Assembly (NCBI GenBank): GCA_945787845.1
Contig: CALZJH010000003.1
Location: forward strand, 1-64,000
From: an uncultured Woeseiaceae bacterium
GTDB taxonomy: Bacteria > Pseudomonadota > Gammaproteobacteria > Steroidobacterales > Woeseiaceae
DNA: 64,000 bases
Direction: 5' to 3'
Part shown: in pieces, positions 1 through 8,835 of the stretch
Numbering within the stretch: the first letter of the stretch is position 1
Layout: every line of letters starts with the position of its first letter
The notes under the pieces: generated by a model
Databases searched by the model: none
Told to the model about the DNA's origin: nothing
The model's input: the letters and a program-made list of their open reading frames with translations, nothing else
Translations under genes and position numbers: made by a program

Positions 1-164
1 GACATCCAGTCGGCTGCCGTTGCCATACCGTTGGCAATCGGGTTCACGCCGCCGCCGGCGACATAGAAGTCCTTGGTCGTTCCGGCACGTGCCCAGATCG
101 CAATACCGATGTAGATCGCAAACGTGAAGCCGACGACGAGGTAGGTCATAGTTTGAAGTGTCAT
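1..164 (-). CDS. sodium:solute symporter, N-terminal part (runs off the left edge)
   Basis: Only the first 54 codons lie in the window. They start at the ATG complementary to 162-164 and continue past base 1. The translation opens with a hydrophobic segment (YLVVGFTFAIYIGIAIWA) followed by TTKDFYVAGGGVNPIANGMA, the typical first helix and loop of ActP/VC2705-type members of the sodium:solute symporter family. These take up acetate or similar short-chain acids with Na+ across the inner membrane. It lies 9 bases downstream of the DUF4212 small-subunit gene, the usual partner. Substrate is inferred from family and from the neighbouring acetate-type regulators. Confidence 0.85.
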   Translation of the reverse strand, partial: MTLQTMTYLVVGFTFAIYIGIAIWARAGTTKDFYVAGGGVNPIANGMATAADWM

Positions 165-173
165 GGCTTGCCC

Positions 174-431
174 CTAGTCGTCGTCTTCATGGACATCGTG
201 CTCTTTGTCGAGCTTGCCCATGCGATTGGCGTAGAAAAATATCAACGCAACGAATACGTAAATTGATCCCTGTTGTGCGAACCAGAACCCGAGCTTGTAG
301 CCGCCGATCTGAATATTGTTCAACGGCTCGACGAGTATGATTCCGAACAGGTAGGAAACGACGAACCAGATGGCGAGGCATAACGCCACGAGCCTCAGGT
401 TTGCGCTCCAATAGCTGCTGTGCTTGGACAT
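174..431 (-). CDS. DUF4212 sodium/substrate symporter small subunit
   Basis: An 85-residue protein with two hydrophobic segments (about residues 13-33 and 48-68) and an acidic C-terminal tail (DKEHDVHEDDD). The pattern MSKHSSYWSANLRL is characteristic of the small membrane protein (DUF4212/TIGR03647) that accompanies VC2705-type solute symporters. The ATG at 431 is preferred over upstream in-frame starts because AAGGGGAA precedes it and the family starts there. It is co-transcribed with the symporter 9 bases downstream. Its promoter lies in 432-574, shared with the divergent kinase gene. On this strand an AT-rich ACTATAAAA box lacks a good -35, which would suit activator-dependent transcription. 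Confidence 0.85.
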   Translation of the reverse strand: MSKHSSYWSANLRLVALCLAIWFVVSYLFGIILVEPLNNIQIGGYKLGFWFAQQGSIYVFVALIFFYANRMGKLDKEHDVHEDDD

Positions 432-574
432 GCGATTCCCCTTGTATGCGGGTGCTTTTATAGTTTTAGTGCCGCTGAAGGTAGCAAACGCACCGGGTCG
501 CGGGCATTCGACGATAGTAGTAGACTGCCGCGACAACTAGCGCCTTTTAACAAAAAGAACGGGGGGTCGTTCGG

Positions 575-3500
575 TTGATCAACTGGTGGGTATTGCTGGT
601 TCTGTCACTCGGTTACGTAACGGTGCTGTTTGCCATTGCGTACTGGGGCGACAATGTTGACCAAAGCCGCTTTTCGAGCTTTACCCGGGCGCTCATCTAC
701 AGCCTGACGCTGGCCGTGTACTGCACTTCCTGGACGTTTTACGGGGCCGTGGGTTCTGCGGCCGAAAACGGCTGGGGCTACCTGCCCATCTATCTCGGAC
801 CCATGCTGGTTATTCTCTTTGGCTGGCCGATGATCGTACGCATTGTCAGTATCAGCAAACGCCAGAACCTGACGTCGATCGCGGATTTTATTGCCGCCCG
901 CTATGGCAAAGCTCGCAGCCTTGCCGTGTTGGTGACGCTAATCGCGACGATCGGGTCCGTGCCGTACATCGCGCTGCAGCTCAAGGCAGTGGTTGGTGGC
1001 TTTAGCATCGTGTCGAACTACTCGGTTACGGGCGGTGCAGAGTACGACACAGCGCTCGTTGTTGCCGCGGCGCTGGCCGTGTTCGCGATTCTGTTCGGCA
1101 CGCGCAAGATCGATGTGACCGAGCACCATGAAGGCATGATGATGGCCATCGCCTTCGAGTCTGTCGTCAAGCTGCTGGCCTTCGTCGCCGTTGGCGTATT
1201 CGCCCTCGTGCTGCTGGGAGAGGTAGGCGGCGAGGTGACGGCGACCGCGGCGCGCGCCGATACGGTGTTCGATTTCGACCATGTGCCGGACACGTTTGTG
1301 ACGCAATTGATCCTGGCTAGTGCGGCCATATTCTGCCTGCCGCGCCAGTTTCACGTAGCCGTTGTCGAGGCACATAAGGACGCAGATATTCACGCGACGC
1401 GCTGGGCGTTTCCACTGTATTTGCTGGTGTTCACGGTATTCATCATTCCCATCACGCTGGCCGGGCTGAGGATGCTGCCGTCCGGCGTTTTCAGCGGCGA
1501 TACCTTCGTCCTGGCGCTGCCGATGCAACAGGGACTCGACTGGCTGACCATACTGGCGTTCCTGGGCGGTTTCTCGGCGGCGACGGGCATGGTCATCGTC
1601 GCGTGTGTGGCCCTGTCAACGATGATCAGCAATGAAATCGTCATGCCGGCGCTATTGCACATCAAGGCATTGGGGCTGACGGAACGCAGAGACTATTCTC
1701 GCCTGCTGCTCAACATTCGCCGTGGCTCGATTATCGGCATTACCGTGCTGGCGTACTTCTACTACCTGGCCCTGGATCGCTCGGCGGCCCTGGCGAGCAT
1801 CGGGCTGCTGTCGTTCGCGGCCGCCGCACAGTTCATGCCGCTGATCGTCTTGGGGCTTTATTGGCAGCGGTCGACTCGAGTTGGTGCGTTTGCGGGTCTC
1901 CTCACAGGCTTCACATTGTGGGCCTACACGCTGTTTCTGCCGACGCTTGCGCGATCCGGTGTCTTCAGCGCGGATTTCATCGACAACGGCCTGTTCGGTT
2001 TCGCGTGGCTGCGTCCCGAAGCGCTGCTGATAGAGGGCCATGCCAATCCGTTGACGCACGGCGTCGCGTGGTCACTCATTACCAACATTCTCGTATTTGT
2101 TGTCGTTTCCCTGTACACGCGGCAGTCCATGATCGAGAAGATCCAGGCGCGCGCATTTGCAGGTCCCGCAACGCGGGGGAGCGCCGCACTGGCGCTGCCG
2201 GCTACTTCAGACCTGACAAACGCCGATCTGCGCGCCCTGGCCGATCGCTTCCTCGGTGAGTCGCACGCACAGCGGTCATTCGCTGATTTTGCTGAAAAGG
2301 AAAGCGTCGACATCGCACCATCGCTTCCGGCTGATCGGCAGCTGCTGCAGTTTACCGAACGATTGCTGGCCGGTGCCATCGGTGCAGCGTCCGCTCGCGT
2401 CGTCATTACGACTGCCCTGCGCAAGACGGGTATGGAAATCGGCGACGTCGTTTTGTTGCTCGACGAAACGTCGCAGGCCGTTCGATTCAACCGTGAGCTT
2501 ACGGAAACAACACTTGAAAATATTGCGCAGGGCGTCAGCGTGGTCGATTCGGCGCATCGCCTGATTGGCTGGAACTCCCGCTACGTCGAGTTGATGGATT
2601 ATCCGGATGGAATCGTGCACGTCGGCAAATCCGTCGCGGAGCTCATTCGTTACAACGCGGAGCAGGGTCGTTTTGGTGACGTTGACGCCGATGAGGCCGT
2701 CGCAAAGCGCTTGAAATACATGCGAGACGGCTCATCCCACAAGTACCAGAGCATGTTCCTCGACGGCAAGGTGATCGAAATTCGCGGCCAGCCGATGTCC
2801 GACGGTGGATACGTGACGACATACACCGATATCACGGAGTTCAAGTCCGCGGAGAATGCGCTCGTCGAGGCCAAGGCGCTCCTGGAACAGCGCGTTGCAG
2901 ATCGAACTGCCGAGCTCGAAGCGGCGATGCAGGCATTGCGCGGTGCGAAAGCGGAAGCCGAAGAAGCGAATATTTCCAAGACGCGGTTTCTCGCCGCGGC
3001 AGCGCATGACCTGTTGCAGCCCCTGAACGCAGCCAAACTGTTCGCTGCGCTGCTGAATGAGCACCGCAGTGAAATGACGAAAGAGCAGAGCAAGCTGGTC
3101 GCCCGTGTCGAAAGCGGCTTGCTCAGCGTCGAGGACCTGTTGAGCGCGCTGCTCGATATTTCACGACTGGATACGGCGGCACCGGAGCCTAACAGGGAGG
3201 ATTTCGCTATCGCCGATGCGTTCAAGGCCCTCGAGGCCCAGTTCACTCAGACCTTCAAAGAGCAGGGCCTTGAGCTGCGATTCGCGGACACGACAATCTG
3301 CGTGCATTCAGATCAGGCTCTGTTGCGGCGCATACTGCAGAATTTCGTCAGCAATGCACGTCGGTACACGCGGGAAGGGGGCGTACTCGTGGGTTGCCGC
3401 CGTCGCAACGGTGAAGTCGCCATCCAGGTCGTTGATACGGGGGTCGGCATTGCGGAGCGCGACCAGAAGGCTGTCTTTGAGGAGTTTCATCGTTTGTCAG

Positions 3501-4102
3501 ACGGCGCGGAAAGCGTCAAGCGCGGACTCGGGCTCGGTCTTGCGATCGTTGATCGTATTGCGCGCCTGCTGGGGCATGAGGTGTCGCTGAGATCCGAGCT
3601 GGGTAAAGGCAGTTGTTTCGAGGTGGTTGTGCCGCGGGCAGCGGGCATTTCGCAAGGAGAGGCCCCGGCGGCAGCAAGCGAACCCAAAGCGACGACGTCG
3701 ATCGACGGCCAGCTGATTGTCTGCATCGATAATGAGAAGGACATTCTCGACGGCATGCACGGGCTCTTGACCAAGTGGGGCGCGAAACCGGTGACGGCTG
3801 CGACGTCGCAGGACGCATCGCATCTGATGGAAACACAGAGAGTTGAACAGGGCCGGGAGCCGGCCCTGTTACTGGTCGACTATCACCTGGACAATAACGT
3901 GACAGGGCTTGATGTTATCGCGGCGCTGCGCGATGCCGCCGGACGGCCGGTGCCTGCGGTCATACTGACGGCTGACCATTCTGCCGAAGTCGCGGAGCGG
4001 GTGCGCGATGCCGGCCATGAGCTGCTGCATAAGCCGGTCAAACCAGCGGCCTTGCGCGCGTTGATCAATCGAATCCTGAGCCGCCGACTAGCTGTCGCCT
4101 GA
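575..4102 (+). CDS. crbS: hybrid sensor histidine kinase with sodium:solute symporter-like sensor domain (CrbS/MxtR type)
   Basis: An 1175-residue inner-membrane protein. Residues 1 to about 540 form a multi-helix sodium:solute symporter-like domain. A PAS-like region (about 640-760) and a coiled coil lead to a dimerisation/phosphoacceptor box AAHDLLQPLNAAK with His811. An ATPase domain follows with N box NFVSNARRY, G boxes DTGVGIA and GLGLGLA. A C-terminal receiver has Asp1102 in LLVDYHL and Lys in LHKPVKP. This architecture defines CrbS of Vibrio and MxtR of Pseudomonas, which control acetyl-CoA synthetase and acetate use. The start is a TTG after GGGGGG; MINWWVLL fits the first helix. It ends in a 15-base overlap with the convergent response-regulator gene. 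Confidence 0.9.
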   Translation: MINWWVLLVLSLGYVTVLFAIAYWGDNVDQSRFSSFTRALIYSLTLAVYCTSWTFYGAVGSAAENGWGYLPIYLGPMLVILFGWPMIVRIVSISKRQNLTSIADFIAARYGKARSLAVLVTLIATIGSVPYIALQLKAVVGGFSIVSNYSVTGGAEYDTALVVAAALAVFAILFGTRKIDVTEHHEGMMMAIAFESVVKLLAFVAVGVFALVLLGEVGGEVTATAARADTVFDFDHVPDTFVTQLILASAAIFCLPRQFHVAVVEAHKDADIHATRWAFPLYLLVFTVFIIPITLAGLRMLPSGVFSGDTFVLALPMQQGLDWLTILAFLGGFSAATGMVIVACVALSTMISNEIVMPALLHIKALGLTERRDYSRLLLNIRRGSIIGITVLAYFYYLALDRSAALASIGLLSFAAAAQFMPLIVLGLYWQRSTRVGAFAGLLTGFTLWAYTLFLPTLARSGVFSADFIDNGLFGFAWLRPEALLIEGHANPLTHGVAWSLITNILVFVVVSLYTRQSMIEKIQARAFAGPATRGSAALALPATSDLTNADLRALADRFLGESHAQRSFADFAEKESVDIAPSLPADRQLLQFTERLLAGAIGAASARVVITTALRKTGMEIGDVVLLLDETSQAVRFNRELTETTLENIAQGVSVVDSAHRLIGWNSRYVELMDYPDGIVHVGKSVAELIRYNAEQGRFGDVDADEAVAKRLKYMRDGSSHKYQSMFLDGKVIEIRGQPMSDGGYVTTYTDITEFKSAENALVEAKALLEQRVADRTAELEAAMQALRGAKAEAEEANISKTRFLAAAAHDLLQPLNAAKLFAALLNEHRSEMTKEQSKLVARVESGLLSVEDLLSALLDISRLDTAAPEPNREDFAIADAFKALEAQFTQTFKEQGLELRFADTTICVHSDQALLRRILQNFVSNARRYTREGGVLVGCRRRNGEVAIQVVDTGVGIAERDQKAVFEEFHRLSDGAESVKRGLGLGLAIVDRIARLLGHEVSLRSELGKGSCFEVVVPRAAGISQGEAPAAASEPKATTSIDGQLIVCIDNEKDILDGMHGLLTKWGAKPVTAATSQDASHLMETQRVEQGREPALLLVDYHLDNNVTGLDVIAALRDAAGRPVPAVILTADHSAEVAERVRDAGHELLHKPVKPAALRALINRILSRRLAVA

Positions 4103-4768
4103 TTCGGCTTCCAGTAAAGACGGCGCGTTGATGCGAAGTTGCTGTACCGCAAGTACGGCCTGCGTGCGATTGTTAACCTTCATTTTGCGCAGGATGGCCG
4201 TGACGTGCGCTTTGATCGTCGCCTCGGAAACGCCGAGCTGGTAAGCGATCTGCTTGTTGAGAAGGCCTTCGCCCAGCATCATAAGGACGCGAAACTGGTG
4301 GGGAGTCAGTGAGCTCAGCGCCGCGGCAATTCCGGCCTCCTCGCTGTCGAGCCGGTCGTCCTGCAGATCGATACCGTCGGGAATCCACACCTCGCCATCA
4401 AGTACGGCACGAATTCCTTGTTCCAGAGTCGCAATCGCGGAGGACTTCGGTATGAAGCCGCTCGCCCCGTGCTGAATCGAACGCCGAATGATTGCAGGAT
4501 CGTCCATAGCCGACACAATGACGGTGGGTAGCGATGCGTGATTGTTGCGGATGTAGGCGAGCGCCGAAAAACCGCTGACGCCGGGCATGTTCAGGTCCAG
4601 CAGCAGCAGGTCGGCCTCAGGATTCGCCTGTACCACTTCCTGCAGGGTATCGAGGCTATCCGCTTCGATGATCGCGGCTTCCCCGACACAATTGCCGATC
4701 GCATGAATCAGCGCCTCCCTGAACAGGGGGTGGTCGTCCGCAACGATGAATGTGCTCTTGTCCGTCAC
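4088..4768 (-). CDS. crbR: LuxR-family response regulator (CrbR/ErdR type)
   Basis: A 226-residue two-domain regulator. The receiver domain carries the acidic pair in FIVADDHPLF, phosphoacceptor Asp58 in LLLLDLNMPG and Lys in FIPKSSA. The C-terminal GerE-type helix-turn-helix spans about 150-215 (LTPHQFRVLMMLGEG, NKQIAYQLGVSEATIKAHV). It is convergent with the CrbS-type kinase and overlaps its 3' end by 15 bases, so pairing is very likely. In Vibrio and Pseudomonas the equivalent regulator activates acs and linked acetate genes. The start codon is GTG at 4768; its ribosome-binding site is weak. Confidence 0.88.
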   Translation of the reverse strand: MTDKSTFIVADDHPLFREALIHAIGNCVGEAAIIEADSLDTLQEVVQANPEADLLLLDLNMPGVSGFSALAYIRNNHASLPTVIVSAMDDPAIIRRSIQHGASGFIPKSSAIATLEQGIRAVLDGEVWIPDGIDLQDDRLDSEEAGIAAALSSLTPHQFRVLMMLGEGLLNKQIAYQLGVSEATIKAHVTAILRKMKVNNRTQAVLAVQQLRINAPSLLEAESGDS

Positions 4769-4920
4769 CTTGTCAAGGTTACCTCAAAGCGGGATGTCGT
4801 CGCGATGCATTAGACCTTCGTCTACACCTGTCCAGGATTCGACTATTGGCTAATGGTCAGCGGCGAGGGCGTCACTGAGTATCCATCTTGCCTACAAAAC
4901 ACTCCGCATTGGGGGACACA

Positions 4921-6234
4921 ATGACGCGCAGAAAACTACAATCACTCGCAGCCGGGATCGCGATCGCATTAGTGAGTGCCGGCGGGCCGGCCATGGCGCA
5001 GGACTCGGGTACAGCAGCCCTTGAAGCTCGCGTAGCCGAACTCGAAGCCATCATCAAGGAGCTGGTCGACGAGAAAAAGGCCGCGCCGGCGCCCGCACCG
5101 GCGCCTGCCGCCAAGCCAACAGCCGCAAGCACGAGCAGTAGCAGCGATTATTCGTTTGGTGGCTATATCAAGCTGAACGCGATGTTCAGCGACTACAGCG
5201 ACGGTGATCTTGCAGCGGGCAGCGCTGGGACGCAGTTCTACATACCGGGCACTATTCCTGTTGCGGGCACGCCGTCGTCGGCTGGTCCTGATGCGGACAT
5301 ACAGGCACGGGAATCGCGCATTAACTTCAAGAGCAACCACACGCTCGCCAGCGGTGACAAGCTGAGCACCTATGTCGAAGTAGACTTTCTCCTCAGCCCC
5401 GGCGGCAACGAACGCGTCAGCAATTCGTATAACCCACGCCTGCGCCATGCTTTTTTCAAGTACAACAACTGGACGTTTGGCCAAACCTGGTCGACGTTTA
5501 TGGATGTCGGCGCACTGCCTGAATCCGTCGACTTCATTGGTCCGTCAGAGAGCACGATCTTCGACCGCCAACCGCTCATCCGCTATACGAACGGCCCGTG
5601 GGAGTTTGCGATTGAGAACCCGGAGACAACCATCACGCCGTTTGGCGGTGGCAGCCGCATTGTGAGTGATGACGGCGCGATCCCGGATGTGGTGGCCCGA
5701 TACACCGCGAAAGTCGGTTCGGGATATATAAAAGCGGCCGCCATACTCAGGCAACTCGAGTACGATGGTGTGGCCAACACAGGCGCTGTCGATGATAGTG
5801 AGACCGGCGTCGGTCTGGCGCTGTCAGGCAAGCACCCGTTCGGTAACAACGGCGCAGACGTACGCTGGGCCGCGAACTTCGGCAGCGGCATCGGTCGCTA
5901 CCTCGGACTGAACACCGCGAACGACGTGAACGAAGATGCCACCGGCAACCTGAACGCGATTGATCAGTGGGGCGCGTTCGTGGGCGTGCGGCTCCCGTGG
6001 AACTCGAGCTGGCGTTCGAACTTCCGGATCGGCTACCTCAGCAACGATCACGATCTCGCAACGGCCGGTACCGGGAATACCAAGGAAGTGATTAGTTACG
6101 CGGTGAACCTGTTGACCTCACCGGTTCCCAAACTGACTCTCGGCGGAGAGATCATGTTCGCAGAGCGTACGCTTGACAACAATCTGTCCGGAGATATGAC
6201 CCGCTTCATGATTGCGGGCAAGTACGCGTTCTGA
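4921..6234 (+). CDS. DcaP-like outer-membrane porin
   Basis: A 437-residue outer-membrane protein. A signal peptide ends near PAMAQ (residue about 25). A short heptad-rich coiled coil (ALEARVAELEAIIKELVDEK) and a PAPAPAPA linker precede a beta-barrel that begins at DYSFGGYIKLN and ends in KYAF with C-terminal Phe. N-terminal coiled coil plus trimeric barrel is the layout of DcaP-type porins, which pass carboxylates. The ATG at 4921 follows GGGGGA. An in-frame TTG 33 bases upstream is rejected because it would extend the signal peptide. Its position between acetate-type regulators suggests organic acid entry; this is an inference. Confidence 0.82.
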   Translation: MTRRKLQSLAAGIAIALVSAGGPAMAQDSGTAALEARVAELEAIIKELVDEKKAAPAPAPAPAAKPTAASTSSSSDYSFGGYIKLNAMFSDYSDGDLAAGSAGTQFYIPGTIPVAGTPSSAGPDADIQARESRINFKSNHTLASGDKLSTYVEVDFLLSPGGNERVSNSYNPRLRHAFFKYNNWTFGQTWSTFMDVGALPESVDFIGPSESTIFDRQPLIRYTNGPWEFAIENPETTITPFGGGSRIVSDDGAIPDVVARYTAKVGSGYIKAAAILRQLEYDGVANTGAVDDSETGVGLALSGKHPFGNNGADVRWAANFGSGIGRYLGLNTANDVNEDATGNLNAIDQWGAFVGVRLPWNSSWRSNFRIGYLSNDHDLATAGTGNTKEVISYAVNLLTSPVPKLTLGGEIMFAERTLDNNLSGDMTRFMIAGKYAF

Positions 6235-6331
6235 CGAGCTACCCCCGAAGCACCATTCGGGACATTACCTGGCGGTGTCGGCAACGACATCGCCAGTTTT
6301 ACCATTCCGGCAGGCGTGTCAGAATCCGCGT

Positions 6332-8170
6332 ATGAAAGAAATTCCCGAGATCGCGCAGTTTCTTCGAGCATTGCCGGGCTTCGATGCCCTTGACGATGCG
6401 CAGGTTGCCGCCTGTGCAAAGAACATCGATATCGCCTACTACCGGCAGGGTGACGATATTCTTACAACAGGTAGTGAAAACCGCCAGCTCCATATTATTC
6501 GGAGCGGTGCCGTCGAGCTTCGTGACGTTGGTGGCGAAATGATGACGCGACTCGCCGAAGGGGATTGCTTCGGCTTTCCATCACTGATGCGCCAGTCGCC
6601 GGCGCGCAATCACTCGGTTGCGATTGAGGATTCGCTGGTTTACCACCTGGACGGTGAAGCCTTCGCACGCGCCCGCCGCGCCAGTAACGAGTTCGATACC
6701 TGGTTTATTCGCGCATTGTCCGACCGGCTGACCATGCAACCGACGACGCCAACGTTTCGCGGCGTATCGGGGCAGCGGGTCCGCAACCTGGTGACGCGTG
6801 CGCCCGTCAGCATCATGACCAGCGCGACGATCAGGGAGGTTGCGCAGAAGATGGTCGACGAACGAGTGTCAGCCATGCTGATCAGAGACGAGGAGGGCCT
6901 GTGCGGGATCGTGACGGATCGCGATATTCGCAAGCGCGTCGTCGCCGCCGACGTGGCGAGTGATCGTCCCGTTACGGACATCATGACGAGTTCACCGATG
7001 TCGATTGACGGGGATGCGCACGCGTACGAGGCGGCCATGATGATGATGCAGGGCAATATTCATCACCTGCCGGTAACGACCCTGGGCGGACTCCTCGGAA
7101 TGGTCTCGCGCAGCGACTTCATGCGCCTGGAAACGGAGCATCCTTTGTATCTTGTCAGTGACATTGGCAAGCAGACTACGGCCGAAGGCGTCGTCGAGGC
7201 GTGCCGACGCCTGCCGGGTCTTGTCGTAGGCCAGATTGAATCGGATGCAAACGGCGAGCAGCTCGGCAAGTTCATCACGATGATCACCGATACGGTTACG
7301 CGGCAGCTCCTGCGTATTGCGGAGTCGACCTACGGACCGCCGCCGTGCGAATACGCCTGGGTTGCATTGGGGTCGCAAGGTCGCTTTGAGCAATCTGCAA
7401 AGAGCGATCAGGACAACGCACTGGTCCTGTCGAACGAGGCGACCGATGCCGATGATGAGTACTTCGCCGCGCTTGCCAAGGTGGTCAGTGACGGACTGGA
7501 CGCTTGCGGCTACGTGTATTGCCCGGGCGATGTCATGGCCTCGAACCCGAAGTGGCGCCGGCCGCTGCGTGAGTGGAAGCAGTATTTTCACCGCTGGATC
7601 ACGGTGCCCGAAGAAAAAGCGCTGATGCATGCCAATATCTTTTTCGACCTGCGCTGCGTCGCGGGTGAGTCCCGGCTGGTCGACGAGCTCAAGAAGAGTG
7701 TGCGTGACGATGCGCGCAAGAACGAAATCTTCCTCGCGCTTATGGCCAAGAATGCGATGAGTTTCCAGCCGCCGCTCGGCTTCTTTCGTCAGTTCGTGCT
7801 CGAGAGGTCAGGCGAGCACAAGAACACGCTCGACCTGAAGCTGCACGGAATCATGCCGATCGTCGAGATTGCCCGCATTCGCTCGCTTGCGGCAGGGGAG
7901 CTGCGTATCAGCACCCGCAATCGCCTGCTCGCCGCGGCCAAAGCGAAAGAGATTACTGAAACGGACGCGGCCAACCTGATCGATGCACTCGACTTCATCG
8001 AAAAGCTGCGCATCGAACACCAGAGCAGGCAGTTGCAGGCTGGTAAGCAGCCGGACAACCACCTGTCTCCCGAGGAGCTGTCGCCGCTCGTTCGGCAGAA
8101 TCTCAAATCTGCGTTCTCGCAGGTACGGATAAGCCAGTCGGCGTTGCTTAACCGTTTTCACCTTGCATGA
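6332..8170 (+). CDS. cyclic-nucleotide-binding / CBS / DUF294 nucleotidyltransferase-like signalling protein
   Basis: A 612-residue cytoplasmic protein with four regions in order: a cyclic-nucleotide-binding fold (about 10-130), a CBS pair (about 160-280), a DUF294 putative nucleotidyltransferase domain with the GSQGRFEQ motif and a D-x-D-like stretch (SDQDNAL), and a C-terminal DUF294_C helical domain. Proteins of this type usually sit beside a DnaQ-like exonuclease and an acetate symporter (for example the PA3232-PA3235 neighbourhood of Pseudomonas), as here. The molecular function of the family is not settled. The start at 6332 is preferred over one 120 bases upstream because homologues begin with a short helix before the cNMP fold. 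The stop overlaps the next start by ATGA. Confidence 0.88.
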   Translation: MKEIPEIAQFLRALPGFDALDDAQVAACAKNIDIAYYRQGDDILTTGSENRQLHIIRSGAVELRDVGGEMMTRLAEGDCFGFPSLMRQSPARNHSVAIEDSLVYHLDGEAFARARRASNEFDTWFIRALSDRLTMQPTTPTFRGVSGQRVRNLVTRAPVSIMTSATIREVAQKMVDERVSAMLIRDEEGLCGIVTDRDIRKRVVAADVASDRPVTDIMTSSPMSIDGDAHAYEAAMMMMQGNIHHLPVTTLGGLLGMVSRSDFMRLETEHPLYLVSDIGKQTTAEGVVEACRRLPGLVVGQIESDANGEQLGKFITMITDTVTRQLLRIAESTYGPPPCEYAWVALGSQGRFEQSAKSDQDNALVLSNEATDADDEYFAALAKVVSDGLDACGYVYCPGDVMASNPKWRRPLREWKQYFHRWITVPEEKALMHANIFFDLRCVAGESRLVDELKKSVRDDARKNEIFLALMAKNAMSFQPPLGFFRQFVLERSGEHKNTLDLKLHGIMPIVEIARIRSLAAGELRISTRNRLLAAAKAKEITETDAANLIDALDFIEKLRIEHQSRQLQAGKQPDNHLSPEELSPLVRQNLKSAFSQVRISQSALLNRFHLA

Positions 8171-8835
8171 GGTATTCCTGGTTGAAAGCCAGGCGTTGGT
8201 GGTCGTCCCGCAGGCAGGTGCCGGCACCGTTTGATGAGCTGCTTGCCAGGCCGATGCCCGATCCATCCCGTCTTCTGGCCGATATCGAGCTGGTTAGTCT
8301 CGACATTGAAACGACCGGGCTCGATCCAGCCAGCGCCGACATGCTCAGTGTTGGCTGGGTAATCGTTCGCAACGGCCGGGTCGATCTGGGGACGGCGGTT
8401 AGCCATATTGTCCGGCCGAGCAGCGGTGTTGGCGCTAGTGCTTCAGTACACGGGCTTACCGACACGGTTGTCGGTGCGGGGCTAGACTGGGGCGTGGTGC
8501 TCGACAAGATTGTGGGCGTCCTGACGGGACGCGTGCTCGTGGTTCATCATGCCGGTCTCGATCATGCACTACTCGATCGCATGTGCGCGCAGCGCTATGG
8601 GTCGCGGCTATTGGTGCCGGTACTGGATACCCTGGCAATCGAGCATCGGCGGCAGCAGCAGAAGCATCACCTCGAGGAGAACGCGTCGCTGCGGCTTTCC
8701 GATCTTCGCGATGCGTATGGCCTGCCACGGTATTCTGCGCACGACTGCCTCGTTGATGCGATCGCCACGGCCGAGCTGGTCCTGGCTATTGCGTCGCATC
8801 GCCATGCTGAAACGCTCGGCGAACTGCTCGCCTAA
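8167..8835 (+). CDS. DEDDh 3'-5' exonuclease (DNA polymerase III epsilon-like)
   Basis: A 222-residue protein with an RNase T/DnaQ fold from about residue 38. Exo I is LVSLDIETTGLDP (Asp and Glu ligands), Exo II lies around VVHHAGLDHALLD, and Exo III is HDCLVDAIATAEL with the His and Asp of the DEDDh class. Its ATG overlaps the DUF294 gene stop by 4 bases, implying translational coupling. This pair is recurrent next to acetate transport genes. It ends in a 4-base convergent overlap with the oxidoreductase beta-subunit gene. It is not the replicative epsilon subunit, which lacks this context; the substrate is unknown. Confidence 0.87.
   Translation: MRYSWLKARRWWSSRRQVPAPFDELLARPMPDPSRLLADIELVSLDIETTGLDPASADMLSVGWVIVRNGRVDLGTAVSHIVRPSSGVGASASVHGLTDTVVGAGLDWGVVLDKIVGVLTGRVLVVHHAGLDHALLDRMCAQRYGSRLLVPVLDTLAIEHRRQQQKHHLEENASLRLSDLRDAYGLPRYSAHDCLVDAIATAELVLAIASHRHAETLGELLA

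Noticed and set aside
8456..8728. Small open frames inside the exonuclease gene
   Set aside because: They are shadows of a gene with intact Exo motifs and have no ribosome-binding sites or family features.
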